Assembly (NCBI RefSeq): GCF_900005765.1
Contig: NC_041688.1
Location: 1,025,341 to 1,089,340, forward strand
Source of the DNA: Plasmodium relictum
Lineage: Eukaryota > Apicomplexa > Aconoidasida > Haemosporida > Plasmodiidae
Length of the DNA stretch: 64,000 bases
Reading direction: 5' to 3'
In this document: positions 24,901 to 33,791 of the stretch, one piece after another
How positions within the stretch are numbered: the stretch's first letter is position 1
Layout of the letters: the number at the start of each line of letters is the position of its first letter
The notes under the pieces: generated by a model
What the model was told of the DNA's origin: nothing
Seen by the model: only the letters and a program-made list of their open reading frames with translations
Databases searched by the model: none
Made by a program: the position numbers and the translations under genes

Positions 24901-25680
24901 AAATTGGCAATCATTTAATAAATTACAAAATCTTCCTTTAATAAAATGATTACAAACTTTACATTTATTTTTAAAATGTAACATTTTAAAAGGATGTAAA
25001 CATGAATTTTTATTTAAATGACTATAATGATGACACCATTTACATTTTATTTTAAGATTACATGAATTTCTATTATTTCCAAACTTATAACAAGGTACAC
25101 ATAATCCGTGAGTATGTAGATATTTTTGTAATAAATATAAAACAATTTCATCATTATTGCATAAATCATATATTTCAATTAAAGAATAAGTTATGCTTTG
25201 TCCTTTTGCAGAATATAATTCATTAAAATGCATTAATACTTTTTTTCTATTTTCTCCTAATTGAGATATTTCTTTTAGTTCACACAACTTCGATATACTA
25301 CTTAATTCATGTTTGTCATCATAATTATTCTCTTTATTAGTATTATCTAAATCACTTTTATTTTTATAACTACTCTCTTTAATTATATTATCATTTTCAT
25401 TTTTATCTTTTATACTATTTTTTTCACTTATATTATATACTTCATCATTTTTTGATTCACTTGGAATAGAATCACTGTTAGATTCTGTTAGATCAATTTG
25501 CAAATTTTCATTTTGATCATTTAATAATATTTTCCCAATATTATTATTATTTTTATTATTTCTGTTTTTTTCACTATTTGCAATATCTTTACTATCAGAT
25601 TTTTCATAAGTTTTTCGTACATTTAAATCTTCAGAATTTTTCTCATTTTCTTTAGTTTCTGTTGAATTACTAATATCCAT
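18916..25680 (-). CDS. 2,254-aa protein with five duplicated Cys/His zinc-finger doublets
   Basis: Single-exon gene. Five doublets of a Cys/His module sit at about residues 185-265, 332-410, 849-930, 1269-1347 and 1459-1533. The first half of a doublet reads like GACHPCVYYF...GC...NCLNCHHEDH, that is C-x2-C-x(7-9)-C-x(4-5)-C-x2-C-H-x3-H. The second half reads like LCVPCSSYFKGEC...CVYCHYDSH. A HPS(R/K)(F/L)LH linker joins halves in doublets 4 and 5. This resembles the C3H-like fingers common in apicomplexan proteins, so binding of zinc and perhaps RNA is inferred. Doublets are separated by highly charged Lys/Glu/Asp/Ser-rich stretches. The last 700 residues are Tyr/Asn/Lys/Arg-rich, with a tandem Y-D-K-N-rich repeat near 1837-1907. 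The composition suggests a nucleic-acid-associated, disordered tail. No known name is assigned. Confidence 0.9.
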   Translation of the reverse strand: MDISNSTETKENEKNSEDLNVRKTYEKSDSKDIANSEKNRNNKNNNNIGKILLNDQNENLQIDLTESNSDSIPSESKNDEVYNISEKNSIKDKNENDNIIKESSYKNKSDLDNTNKENNYDDKHELSSISKLCELKEISQLGENRKKVLMHFNELYSAKGQSITYSLIEIYDLCNNDEIVLYLLQKYLHTHGLCVPCYKFGNNRNSCNLKIKCKWCHHYSHLNKNSCLHPFKMLHFKNKCKVCNHFIKGRFCNLLNDCQFCHSIDHLPKNLKKKYYDILNHLYKKKEYTDVVTKDLLLSLNDDKKNEKNLNIFDKDLMDIFENNDIDNNDKSFDTCIECSENNKKPCVNHFLYNHICLKDCNNCHNEIHKKKNSNLFILSYLHENNLCFVCPYINDNNCVCDNNSIYCHESDHISYDIKAKNILDKCIYSLKKEFSDPKEQKNIENENENNSKKIDEKRKRISHKDFSSIRERKWQKKNLYEYNKKYSYSKSDSFNSRSFKSNSIYKNNNNFISNADKNKNKMDDYEIKENYKKKEKGKNVHVKKEKKEKFSGKHEDEKSFKINNNKEEKYEKYRCDNKHSEDNNTKSQREKHNKHSTVLLNGKKNYSSSKHSSNTHNKSYYDNIISYKLRYGKKKKEKSDKLSGDHYKNKTIKKRSHTSLDKEKSKASKHRYGNSIKKVEETEEKKINEATIVDDKNIASDNISMASLQNNISLKDQENNFLYEKDKQQNKYSNNEGYYSGSGSTNTEKNPCNENEGKYFEKTLNACTNYATMDIQLNNKSNILLDDYDNEECVRDTEIKTNNKIKIINTVENHEAPRPKNSMHHLLDDNYRKKKMMLGELTGFFTIEEHNKQKCVPCSFYFSNGCNYSIYCRNCHHESHRDHKGEQCHYKVLHKMKLCKPCNDFFKGICEHRKSKIPRKPHECAYCHEETHRKEVLKEISKEGKKSLEKSISNFSKSDRTRKSNSERSMSNFSKICEFEINENKRSLSNYSRNRVLSCEKDEKKLYKRELNSNKESTRDSQRNSKNCNLEEGSINRELKETNSSTNEKIKERDEIKSEHNNEYISEDEVWLKKRNVRNGKNKLKNKEYINIENKEKKLIDDNSENEKEKMRNEEKNSLKGESANEKKELTVCSYSNSLSSNEMEDKDENSDNLNSINGFCGNSAKNAPDKFATDDMKNELHSLNDSKDEIKNIHNETDERNHKKKEKSDKNREEKIDKEKNDKIDKDHDSDKEQEEEFNKLRAKRMQEMYKLQRKQGINLNDFSKNLSRHEKGACHPCVYYFVGFSGCLNGKNCLNCHHEDHRNPHSIFHPSRFLHIKKLCVPCSSYFKGECTRPMHTCVYCHYDSHRKEFEENNITEKEIKEKSTKEESDRFKEDGRDDKKETDDYNNEKKEKNDIYDEKIEDNDESEEEKEKEKKKNKQEVLEKTEINEDNKDKLDEKKEFVYAKQTGYKERDAHERGVCHPCAFYFSGKNGCLKKNNCVNCHDRDHEDINSPYHPSKLLHYKGICSPCQENMKGLCKRASFDCVHCHNEEHIPDDMKETVQKMKEQNIEKRNKKETKTYFDYKDKFLKKNKVNSYNSKNISFNRRNFYNPLTYKNKKYFTKSVSIEKKNNYKKVKKYSYFKNSRSYDNKKYGTKNNNYESFKKPLVHKKYTSYNLSINNIKNKQLLSRNHYSKQEKEKKIREYEETGSNRNRENSVSMFNNFNKKKTNKSNNNKYYRKSSDLNSIKNYDHHNEMKFSDNLSSNNYTYYNSNKDNYDDKRHKKESIRNKYEDKNYNLRKSNNYENFKLKYEEDRNYYNEKNSYYDSSSSYCDRKSQFDKKYDYRNNSDYKNKYYDKKYEYKKNYYDNDKNYDKYCNNKKNYDDKKNYYYYNDKNYDKYCDNKKNYDEKKRYYEDKNYYNDKNSYVDRKDFYNFRKNYDEKKVSKEEILVSPSVIRNNSIFSDKKELIKRKYEDISKYENDYNDSFDYSSNKRRKENFSENKLMKRNNEKEYNRNIINENENSNKKSMKNKENYYDSNKNPSKKYTNKLDERYNGNKINSEEYSYKRKGFLVYTEKKRKSISKESYDRSNKIVNGVRNINADKYGSYNRKYNGYRYDDRYSGLSFSGVKHNSFLKKNKNDSIDLNKYKSPSILRDDTRISSFSSKNIHNSSEINNQKIINENKNNYTYEKYADDKYNENKVIQNSKFKKNINKDNICEQTYRQIDSKYNNRDNYFYKRNNYLDYKTTKQYFKDRNSKKYQGNYKNTWKNKK
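19970..20290 (-). repeat. Tandem Tyr/Asn/Asp/Lys-rich coding repeat
   Basis: Within the zinc-finger protein gene, units based on NDKNYDKYC(N/D)NKKNYD(D/E)KK recur in tandem, with a nearly exact copy about 75 bases apart. On the plus strand it shows as recurring TTTATCATAATTTTTATCATTAT-like blocks. It is probably length-variable between isolates. Confidence 0.75.
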
Positions 25681-27268
25681 CGTAAATTCTTTATTTTTTT
25701 TTTTTTTTTATTTTTAAGTAAAATTCAATAATATATATACCTATATATATTTTTAAGTGAGTAAACAAATATTTTATTAAATTATTCAAAAAATATCAAT
25801 GTGATTCTCATATTAAAACAAATTAAAAATTCTTCAAAATTTTATGAATAAATACATTAGCATACACATATAAATATAATAATAAATTTTTTATTTATAA
25901 AAATTATATTATATTATATTACTACATATATATATATATTTAAATATATGGGTTTTTTTTTTTTTTTAAACGTTTTTTACTCATCAACATACATATATAT
26001 ATATATAACCAGATATATATATATATTTTTTTTTTCTCTTTTAATATATATATTATCTTTTTAATTAAGTTTATTGTTATATAAAATAATTTTTTACTAA
26101 TCTTTTTACTTTTTTATGATTTTATTTTTAGAAACATCATATTTCATTTTAATGCTTTGTTTTTATAATAATATAAAATTAATAACTTAATAAAAAATAA
26201 GAGAATAAAATAGAAAAAATCGTATTTCATAATAAAAATATAAATATTCAAAATTTTATTTTTAAAAACATCATATTAATAGTTTTTTTTTTATTTAAGA
26301 AAAAAAAAAAATAAAATAAAATGTTTTAAAATTAAAATATCCATATAAAAAAAATTGAAAATAAAATCTATTTATAAAAACTTAAATGATTTATTCCAAT
26401 ATCTTTTATGCTTTTAAAAAGTTTTTATATATATTTTTTTTAAAGAATAATTATTTTAATAAATTTAAAAAAAAAAAAAGAAAAAAATTAACCTTTAAAT
26501 ATATAATTCTGTATATATTAAAATAAATAAAATACGTAAAAATAAAAGCACGTTATGATTTTTTTTTTTTTATATTTACTGTTATTTTTCTTTTTAAAAC
26601 AACAATCTAAAAAATAAAAAAAAAATAAAAAAAAAAAAGGTAAATATTTGTATGAGAATTATATAATATTAGTAAATGTATACTTTTCTATAAACAAAAA
26701 AAAACTTATAATTTAAAAATTAATAAATTTCCTGAGTAATTCAATTTTTTTTTTTTTTTTACTATATGAAAATAATAAAAAGAAAAAAAAATTAATAAAA
26801 AAGTAGATATACATATCTATCTATCTATCTATCATTTGGCAACTTGCGAAAATTTTTGTTTTATAGTAATATAGTTCAGAAAAAAAAGATTTGTATTTTA
26901 GTACTATATTAATAATATATTTGTAACTTTTAATTTAATGGACTACTTCCATTTTTTATTTCAAAAATAAAACTTCACAATTTTTAAGATAATGTTTTAT
27001 TTCTGCATATTAGTAGATACAATGGATTAAAATAAACGGGTAAAAAAGTTATATTTAAGAAAATTTATTTAAAAAAAAAAAATAAAATATTCATAAGTAT
27101 TTAAAGAATTAACTTAGAGAATTTAAAATATTAATTAAATAATATGCTTAATAACAAAAAATTTAGAAAATTTAGAATAAAATGATCAAAACATATTTTA
27201 TATGTAAAAGAAAGTAAAATATTTTATTTTATTTTGTTTTTTCTTTTATGTTCTTCAACCACTTTGTC
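25681..27268. other. Intergenic region between two minus-strand genes
   Basis: About 1.6 kb of poly(A)/poly(T) and AT-dinucleotide DNA: upstream of the zinc-finger protein gene and downstream of the BCKDHB gene. Apart from a short tetranucleotide repeat near 26815, nothing interpretable was found. Confidence 0.55.
26815..26833. repeat. (ATCT)n tetranucleotide microsatellite
   Basis: Between four and five ATCT units in an intergenic region, ending just before CATTTGGC. Short but perfect. Confidence 0.8.
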
Positions 27269-28384
27269 TTATTCTTTCATCATTTTTTTTACTTCATAAA
27301 CGATCTTATGTTCATCTGGGATATAAAAAGGTTCATATACATGAGGAAAAGGTGTATCATATCCACATACTCTTTTAATTGGTGTATGTAAATTATAGAA
27401 GCATCTTTCCTGAATTTTAGCAGCAATTTCTGCCCCGAATCCATTAGTTATTTGTGCTTCATGACTAATTAAAAGTCTTCCAGTTTTTTCAACTGATTTT
27501 TGAACAGTATCAATATCCCATGGAATAATAGTTTGCAAATCTATTATTTCACAATCAATATTATGCTCTTTTAACAATGTATCAGCAGCTATTTTCATTT
27601 TATGAACCAAAGAACCCCATGTAACAAGAGTTATATCTTTACCTTCTTTTACTATATCAGCTTTACCCAATTCTAATTCATATTCATCAACAGGGACTTC
27701 ACAAATGGAAGATCTATATAAAATTTTTGGTTCAAAAAATAAACAGGGATTAGGATCTTTAATAGCTGAAAGTAATAATCCTTTAGCTTTATAAGCATCA
27801 CTTGGAACTATTATCTTAATTCCTGATGCATGAGCAAAAAAAGCTTCAGGACTTTGTGAATGATATAGTCCTCCATGACCTACTGCACCCCAAGTAGATC
27901 TTATAGTTAACTTTCCGACATCAAAACTACTACCTGATCTATATCTATATTTAGCTACATCATTTACTATTTGATCAAATGCAGGAAAAATATAATCCCC
28001 AAACTGTATTTCAGCAATTGTAGTAAATCCATTTTCTGCTAATCCAATTGCAAATCCTATAATTCCTTGTTCACATAAAGGAGTATTAAAAACTCTTTTA
28101 TCACCATATTTATTTAATAAATCAAGAGAACATCTAAAAACACCACCAAATGCTACATCTTCACCTAATAATATGGAATTAGGATCTTTTTCAAATACAT
28201 TATGCATTGCTGAATTTATTGCTGTAAACATATTCATTTTTTTCTTTTCTAAACTTTTTGTAGAAAATTTTTGAATCCTATCTTTTATTGTTCCACCCTT
28301 GTACATATCGCATTTTGTTAAAATATTCACATTTTTCTTTAAACTATTTTTTAAAAGATTTGTTACATTATTCAGCTGATTCAT
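27269..28384 (-). CDS. BCKDHB: 2-oxoisovalerate dehydrogenase E1 subunit beta, mitochondrial
   Basis: 371 residues, single exon, full length for an E1-beta chain. After a basic, amphipathic leader ([17 protein letters not shown]...) suited to mitochondrial import, it carries the transketolase-like pyrimidine-binding half. Landmarks are [49 protein letters not shown] and [11 protein letters not shown]. The transketolase C-terminal half follows, with [19 protein letters not shown] and [10 protein letters not shown]. With E1-alpha it forms the thiamine-diphosphate heterotetramer that decarboxylates 2-oxo acids in the BCKDH complex. In apicomplexans this complex stands in for the missing mitochondrial pyruvate dehydrogenase and supplies acetyl-CoA to the TCA cycle (established for Plasmodium and Toxoplasma). 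E1-alpha is not in this window. The start is the first ATG ahead of the conserved domain. Confidence 0.96.
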   Translation of the reverse strand: MNQLNNVTNLLKNSLKKNVNILTKCDMYKGGTIKDRIQKFSTKSLEKKKMNMFTAINSAMHNVFEKDPNSILLGEDVAFGGVFRCSLDLLNKYGDKRVFNTPLCEQGIIGFAIGLAENGFTTIAEIQFGDYIFPAFDQIVNDVAKYRYRSGSSFDVGKLTIRSTWGAVGHGGLYHSQSPEAFFAHASGIKIIVPSDAYKAKGLLLSAIKDPNPCLFFEPKILYRSSICEVPVDEYELELGKADIVKEGKDITLVTWGSLVHKMKIAADTLLKEHNIDCEIIDLQTIIPWDIDTVQKSVEKTGRLLISHEAQITNGFGAEIAAKIQERCFYNLHTPIKRVCGYDTPFPHVYEPFYIPDEHKIVYEVKKMMKE

Positions 28385-29546
28385 ATTGTTTTAAAATATT
28401 TAAACATAAGATAAAGCTTTACTATATATAAAAAAAAAAAAAAATAATAAATTAAAATTCTCAAAAATCACTATATTTAAATGAAATTAATACTTTTTCC
28501 TTGTATTAAGTTCCCTCTTTTCAAAAAAAAAAAAAAAAAAAAAAATTTTCTTTATCAAAAAAAAAAAGTTATAAAAAAATAAAAATTTAATATATATTTT
28601 ATGATAAAAAAAATAAGATAAAATAATGAAATATAAGATAACAAGCAAAAAGAAAGAATCTTATATATCTCTTGAAAAAGTATATATATATATATAACAT
28701 ACGAGTGCAATAAAAAAATATATATTTTTATAATGTTATGCATAAGTTTTATTGTATTTTAAAAAATAAAAATATATGATTCTTTAAATATTTAATTTTT
28801 ATGCGTGCATTTTTTTTTTTATTAGTATTATAAATATTATTATTTTATTAAATTTTACTGGTATTGTAATATTTCATTGAATCGTCTAACACAATTTTTT
28901 ACAATCCTTTTTTTTTTTTTTTTATTAAGATACAAATGAAAATTTTAATAATCATAAGTATATTAAAATAAAAACAAATTAGCAGGAAATATGTTTTATT
29001 ATAATCATGTGTATGTATATTAGACTGAAATAGATAAAACAAAAATATTTATATTAAATATATATTTTTATTAATATTTAATATTAAACAAAAAGATATA
29101 AATTTTTTACAATATTTATCCTTTTTATAAAAATTTTATTAAAAAATTTTTTTTTTTTAATATATAAAAAACTTTGTGGAGAAAAAAAAAAAAAGAAAAA
29201 AAAATTTAAACAATAGTGTAAATACAAAAAAAAAAAAAAAATAATAAAAATAACAAAAATTATATATATATATTTATATATTTTTACTATATGTAACAGT
29301 AGTAATATATAAAATAATGATAGACACAATATAGAAAAGAATTAATAGTAAAAACATTTTTGCTGTGTTAGTTAATTCTAAAAAAAAGGAAAAAAAGATT
29401 AAAATGATGTATTGTGTTGAGTACATGAATATATATGTAATTATGTTTTGATTTATAAAAATAAAGTTATTATTAACTAAATATAACTTTAAAATTTTAA
29501 TGAATATATATATGTTATTATTTTTATTGATTTATTAATACATATA
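28385..29546. other. Intergenic region upstream of BCKDHB
   Basis: About 1.2 kb between two minus-strand genes: the promoter side of BCKDHB and the 3' side of the TPM-domain gene. It is dominated by poly(A)/poly(T). Open frames here are low-complexity Phe/Ile/Tyr/Lys strings and were not accepted as genes. Confidence 0.55.
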
Positions 29547-30602
29547 TCACAAACCTTGAGGTTTTGAAGGTAATTTTTTATTAATAAAATTTAATGATTC
29601 AATTAATGCTTTACTAAGAGATCCTGTAGCAAAATAAGTATTAATAAAATGCATTCTAATTTCATTTTCATTTATATACTGATCTTCAACACCTTCCCTT
29701 TTAGCTACAATGAATTTACCTAATTGTTTTATATAAACTAATAAAATACCATCATGACATTCTTTATTACCTATTCCCCATTTTCTTAGTAAATTCTGAG
29801 AAAACTTTTGAGCAGATTTTTCATATGAACTATTTTTATCTATAAGTATTTGAGGTACTAATGCTACAGAGACCTAAAGATGAAAAAAGAAAAAGAAAAA
29901 GGAAATTTATTACTAATATAATATATATATGCATGTTTGTATTACTTGATAATAATAAATTCCATTATTTGAACATTTATGAAAATTTGTATCCCTTATT
30001 TTAAGTAAAGTTGCTTCAACATTTAATTGTTCATCTATATTTAAAAAACGAGAAGGATCACACAACCATGAATGACTTATTCTAATAAGTATAATTAAAA
30101 GTATAAAAAAAATTTATATTCGTTTTATTATGTTTATCATAAGATATTATTTAAAAGGTACCCTAAAGATAAAACACATTCTTCAGGCTGAACGAAAGGA
30201 TTAGGAAATGATATTTCATCATACGTGTTGTCTATATTAGAGTAACTATTTTTAAAAAAAAAGACATATATATTATTAATATAATATATTAATATAGATA
30301 ATTATATTTTAATTTCATTTTAACTCATCATTTTCTTCAAGATCTTTCATTAATGGATATAAAGCTTTTGAACCTGCAATCCTAATAATACAAAATAATT
30401 ATTTATTTTTGTTTATATTTTTATGTAAAAAAATAAAAAAAAAAAAAAAAGGTTTATTTTTTCTATATATTTTTTACATTTGATCTTTTGTGCTTTTAAT
30501 GTCATTAAAATAAAATTTATTCATTGAATCGGATTTATCACATAATCCAAATTTAAAAAAAAAAAAAAAAAAAAGGTACATTATTGTAAACAACAATTTC
30601 AT
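29547..30602 (-). CDS. Secreted TPM (MOLO1-like) domain protein, five exons
   Basis: Exons 30478-30602, 30325-30381, 30162-30245, 29946-30081 and 29547-29873 join in phase to give 242 residues. The N terminus MKLLFTIMYLF plus a phenylalanine run and KFGLC is a clear signal peptide. The mature part reads FPNPFVQPEECVLSLG, SHSWLCDPSRFLN, ATLLKIRDTNF and CSNNGIYYYQVSVALVPQI. It continues with FSQNLLRKWGIGNKECHDGI, LLVYIKQLGKFIVAKREG, and INTYFATGSLSKALIESLNF, ending PSKPQGL. This order (helix with a WG-G-N-K turn, D-G-I-L-L strand, basic strand, G-S-L helix) is that of the TPM/DUF477 fold. Related eukaryotic proteins are annotated MOLO1-domain; some plant and bacterial members have phosphatase or photosystem-II-assembly roles. 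No C-terminal membrane helix is seen, so a soluble secretory, vacuolar or organelle-lumen protein is likely. Its substrate is unknown. Confidence 0.85.
30555..30574. repeat. 20-base homopolymer inside coding sequence
   Basis: A run of 20 A on the plus strand encodes CTT plus six phenylalanines in the signal peptide of the TPM-domain protein. The frame is intact as given, but such a run is prone to sequencing error and polymerase slippage. Confidence 0.9.
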
Positions 30603-31625
30603 TTTGTCTTTTTAGAATATGTTTTAAGAAATTTAAAATTATATAAAATATATTTTCTATTAAATATTCCTATTTTAAGCAAATTTAATAAAAATATATT
30701 TATAGAGAAACATTTATAAAAAAAAAAAAAAAACAATGTGCATATATATAGTGTTTAAAAATTAAGATTAATATCTTGAAACATAATTTGGATAATAATT
30801 AAAAAAAAGAAAAAAAAAATTAACATAAAATAATAATTTAAATTTAATATATATGGAAAAACCAGAAAAAAAGAAGAAAAGCAAAGAAAAATAAAATACT
30901 CTTTTATAATAAATTCAATTGAAAAAAGTAGATTATACATGTATATGTTTTGACTATAAATTTAAAAAAATAAAATTATTCTAATTAGTTTAACATAGAA
31001 CTTGCATCGAAGTTATAATTTTGGCTCTATAACAAGTGTTTTAAAAAAATTAAAAAAAAAGAAAAAGAAACATAAATTATAGAAAGAAATGTAAGTACAC
31101 GAAAAAAAAAAAAAAAAATTTCATATATGTATAACAAAAATATTAATAGAATAAATATTTATAATAATAAATAAAACTTTTTGAATATGTATTAATAACT
31201 AAATGTAATTTTATTAACAAATAAAATTACTTATAATAAAAAAATAAAACCTAAAAAAAAAAAAAATAAGGCATACAATCATAAATTCTTTTTTTTTTCC
31301 AAGTATATAAAAAATCTAATTAATTTTTATTCTCTTTTTCTTCATTTGAATCCATTATGAGAAAGCTTAATTTTCTTTGTTTATATATATTATTTATTAA
31401 ACATTATGTTTTTTTTAAGTATTATAAATAGGAAATTCTTTTTCTTATCACTCATACAACTGTATATTATGCTTGATGAATATTGTTTTGTTCTTGATTT
31501 CAATAAATAATTAGAAATTGTATTTTTATTTTATTATTTTTTTTCTATATCTACTGATAATATGAAAATATATAAATATTTATGTAAAAATAAGAAAACG
31601 ATAAAAATATATTTTTTTGTATATT
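30603..31625. other. Intergenic region with one slightly G+C-richer patch
   Basis: Upstream of the TPM-domain gene and downstream of the first helicase gene. Mostly poly(A)/poly(T). A patch at about 30995-31040 is less A+T-rich than its surroundings. It is not a tRNA and was not identified. Confidence 0.5.
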
Positions 31626-33791
31626 TTAATAATAAGATCTCCTTTTTCTATAAGAATAATTTTTTCTATTATTTTGATATCTACGAAAGGGTTGATCATA
31701 TGATAAGTCTATATGCTCAGGTATTTTTTGAGCAATGAATAAATCAAGCATTTCCCTATGTTCACTTTTGGACATATTATTAAAATTTTGAAGAAATAAT
31801 TGTGCCAAGTTTTCATTTAAATCAAAATATGATGAAGTTTTATCTTTATTGTCTATTTTTACTTGGAGAACTTTATTATATGTATTAACATTTAATTCAC
31901 TTGAAATTTTATTAATCCAGTAAATAATATCATCTTCATTTCTCCATTTTCTACTTTTGTTAATAAAACACAAAGTAACAATTTCATATAATCCGCTAAT
32001 TAAAGATCTCCTTTTTATATGATCTTTTTTCGTAATAACAGATAAGCATCTGGATATCAATTCTATTTGGTCAATTTTCATTGAGCTATATTTATCAATT
32101 AAATCTTGAGCAGTTTTATGAAAAAAAGGTAAGACGTTTTTATTCACACTATCAATTCTTTTAGATGCTAGATTAGAGGCACATGAGAAAACATCTTCGT
32201 TATTTGGTAATGTTTCTATGTTAAATTTGATACCACAACTTTTTTCTATTTTTATCAAATCATGTCTATCTTCGTCTGAGAATAAAACCAAAGATGTTCC
32301 TTTTTTATTAGCTCTCCCAGTTCTTCCAGCTCTATGGATATATATAGATGAATAATTGGGAGGAAAACATTGTATAACTAAATCAACATTACTTATATCT
32401 AGTCCTCTTGCAGCTATATCAGTTGCAATTAAAATTTGAAACATTCCTTGTCTAAACCTTTGCATTGTATACTCCCTAGTGGATTGAGCAATATTTCCAT
32501 GAAGAACTGAAAAAGTTAATGATTTAAAAGATCCTTCTGAACACAGAATATCTGCTTCTAATTTAGTTCTTGTAAAGATAATAACTTGTCCACCATTCGA
32601 TTTAACTAAAATAATATCTTCTAATAGTAAAGCTTTTTCCTTTATATCATATGGTGTTTTAATTGCTATATGATTTATATTTTTTGATGTTTTATTAGAT
32701 GAATCAACTACATCAATGCAAAACGGATCTTTCAAGTATTTTGAAGAAATATCTTTTATCCATGATGGAGTAGTTGCCGAAAATAATAATACCTGAGCCT
32801 GTTTTAAATTTATATGACTTAATATTCTTTCAATGTCATGAGTAAAACCTAAATTCAACATTTCATCTGCTTCATCTAAGACAAGAAATTTTATGTTTTG
32901 TAAAGATAAATTTTTTTTTTCTATATGATCAATTATACGACCAGGTGTTCCGGTTAGAATATCAATTCCTTTTTTTAATCTTTTTTCTTGATAGATATAA
33001 TTTTCACCACCATATATAGATATTACATTAAAATTATAAAATTGACTTATTTCTTTAAAAGTATTTTCTACTTGTTTAGATAATTCTCTAGTAGGTTCTA
33101 ATACTAATACAACGGGGTTTTTATTATCCATTTCATATGTATCATCTACTTCATTCATTTTCTTTTTTTCATTTTTTATTTTATGCAATTTTTCTACTAA
33201 TGGCAAAGCAAAAGCTAATGTTTTTCCTGAGCCAGTTTCTGATCTTCCTATAATATCTTTACCATTATATATTGGATTAAAACTTTCAGATTGAATTTTT
33301 GTCATATATTTTATTCCTTTGTTTTCTAAATAATTTACAATATTTTTATTTATTTCATCAAAGTAAGCAAACTCTTTTTTTGCATTTGTACTTTCCATTT
33401 TTTTTTTTTCTTTCCCACTTACTGTTTTTTCTTCACTATCTACTATATCATAATCATTTATATCGTCTATACCATTTACTGAATTATTTTTAATTTCGTC
33501 TTGTGTTTTATCTACTTTTCCATGATTATTTATTTTATTATTCACTTGATGATTCAAAAAAATGGAACAATTATTTTGTTTTTTATTTATTTTTTTTAAA
33601 AGAAATTTTTTCTTTAAAAAACTTACATTATTTCGATATATAAAGAGATTATTATTAATAGACTTGAAAGTTACTATTTTATTTGTCTTATAAATACAAA
33701 CATTTAAGTACAACAACAGCAATGATAATGTAATATGAATTTTTAATTTATTACCAACATGATTCAATAAATTACAAAATAAAGATATCAT
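31626..33791 (-). CDS. DEAD-box RNA helicase with GUCT-like tail, probably apicoplast-targeted
   Basis: 721 residues, single exon. All DEAD-box motifs are intact: Q167 in the Q motif, SETGSGKT (184-191), PTRELS (233-238), GTPGR (281-285) and DEAD (306-309). SAT (338-340), IIFTRTK (404-410), ATDIAARGLD (456-465) and HRAGRTGR (486-493) follow. The region after the helicase core (about 585-690) resembles the GUCT domain of RNA helicase II/DDX21 and plant RH3, and the C terminus is Arg/Tyr-rich. The N terminus has a hydrophobic segment (ITLSLLLLYLNVCIY, about 20-34) followed by a Lys/Asn-rich stretch to residue 140, the bipartite pattern of apicoplast import. By analogy with chloroplast RH3 it may act in plastid rRNA or intron maturation; that is inference. 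It could instead be nucleolar if the leader is not used. Confidence 0.92.
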   Translation of the reverse strand: MISLFCNLLNHVGNKLKIHITLSLLLLYLNVCIYKTNKIVTFKSINNNLFIYRNNVSFLKKKFLLKKINKKQNNCSIFLNHQVNNKINNHGKVDKTQDEIKNNSVNGIDDINDYDIVDSEEKTVSGKEKKKMESTNAKKEFAYFDEINKNIVNYLENKGIKYMTKIQSESFNPIYNGKDIIGRSETGSGKTLAFALPLVEKLHKIKNEKKKMNEVDDTYEMDNKNPVVLVLEPTRELSKQVENTFKEISQFYNFNVISIYGGENYIYQEKRLKKGIDILTGTPGRIIDHIEKKNLSLQNIKFLVLDEADEMLNLGFTHDIERILSHINLKQAQVLLFSATTPSWIKDISSKYLKDPFCIDVVDSSNKTSKNINHIAIKTPYDIKEKALLLEDIILVKSNGGQVIIFTRTKLEADILCSEGSFKSLTFSVLHGNIAQSTREYTMQRFRQGMFQILIATDIAARGLDISNVDLVIQCFPPNYSSIYIHRAGRTGRANKKGTSLVLFSDEDRHDLIKIEKSCGIKFNIETLPNNEDVFSCASNLASKRIDSVNKNVLPFFHKTAQDLIDKYSSMKIDQIELISRCLSVITKKDHIKRRSLISGLYEIVTLCFINKSRKWRNEDDIIYWINKISSELNVNTYNKVLQVKIDNKDKTSSYFDLNENLAQLFLQNFNNMSKSEHREMLDLFIAQKIPEHIDLSYDQPFRRYQNNRKNYSYRKRRSYY

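Noticed and set aside
29084-29329. 81-codon minus-strand frame between BCKDHB and the TPM gene
   Set aside because: Runs through poly(A) tracts; Phe/Ile/Lys-only composition, with no splice partners giving a conserved product.
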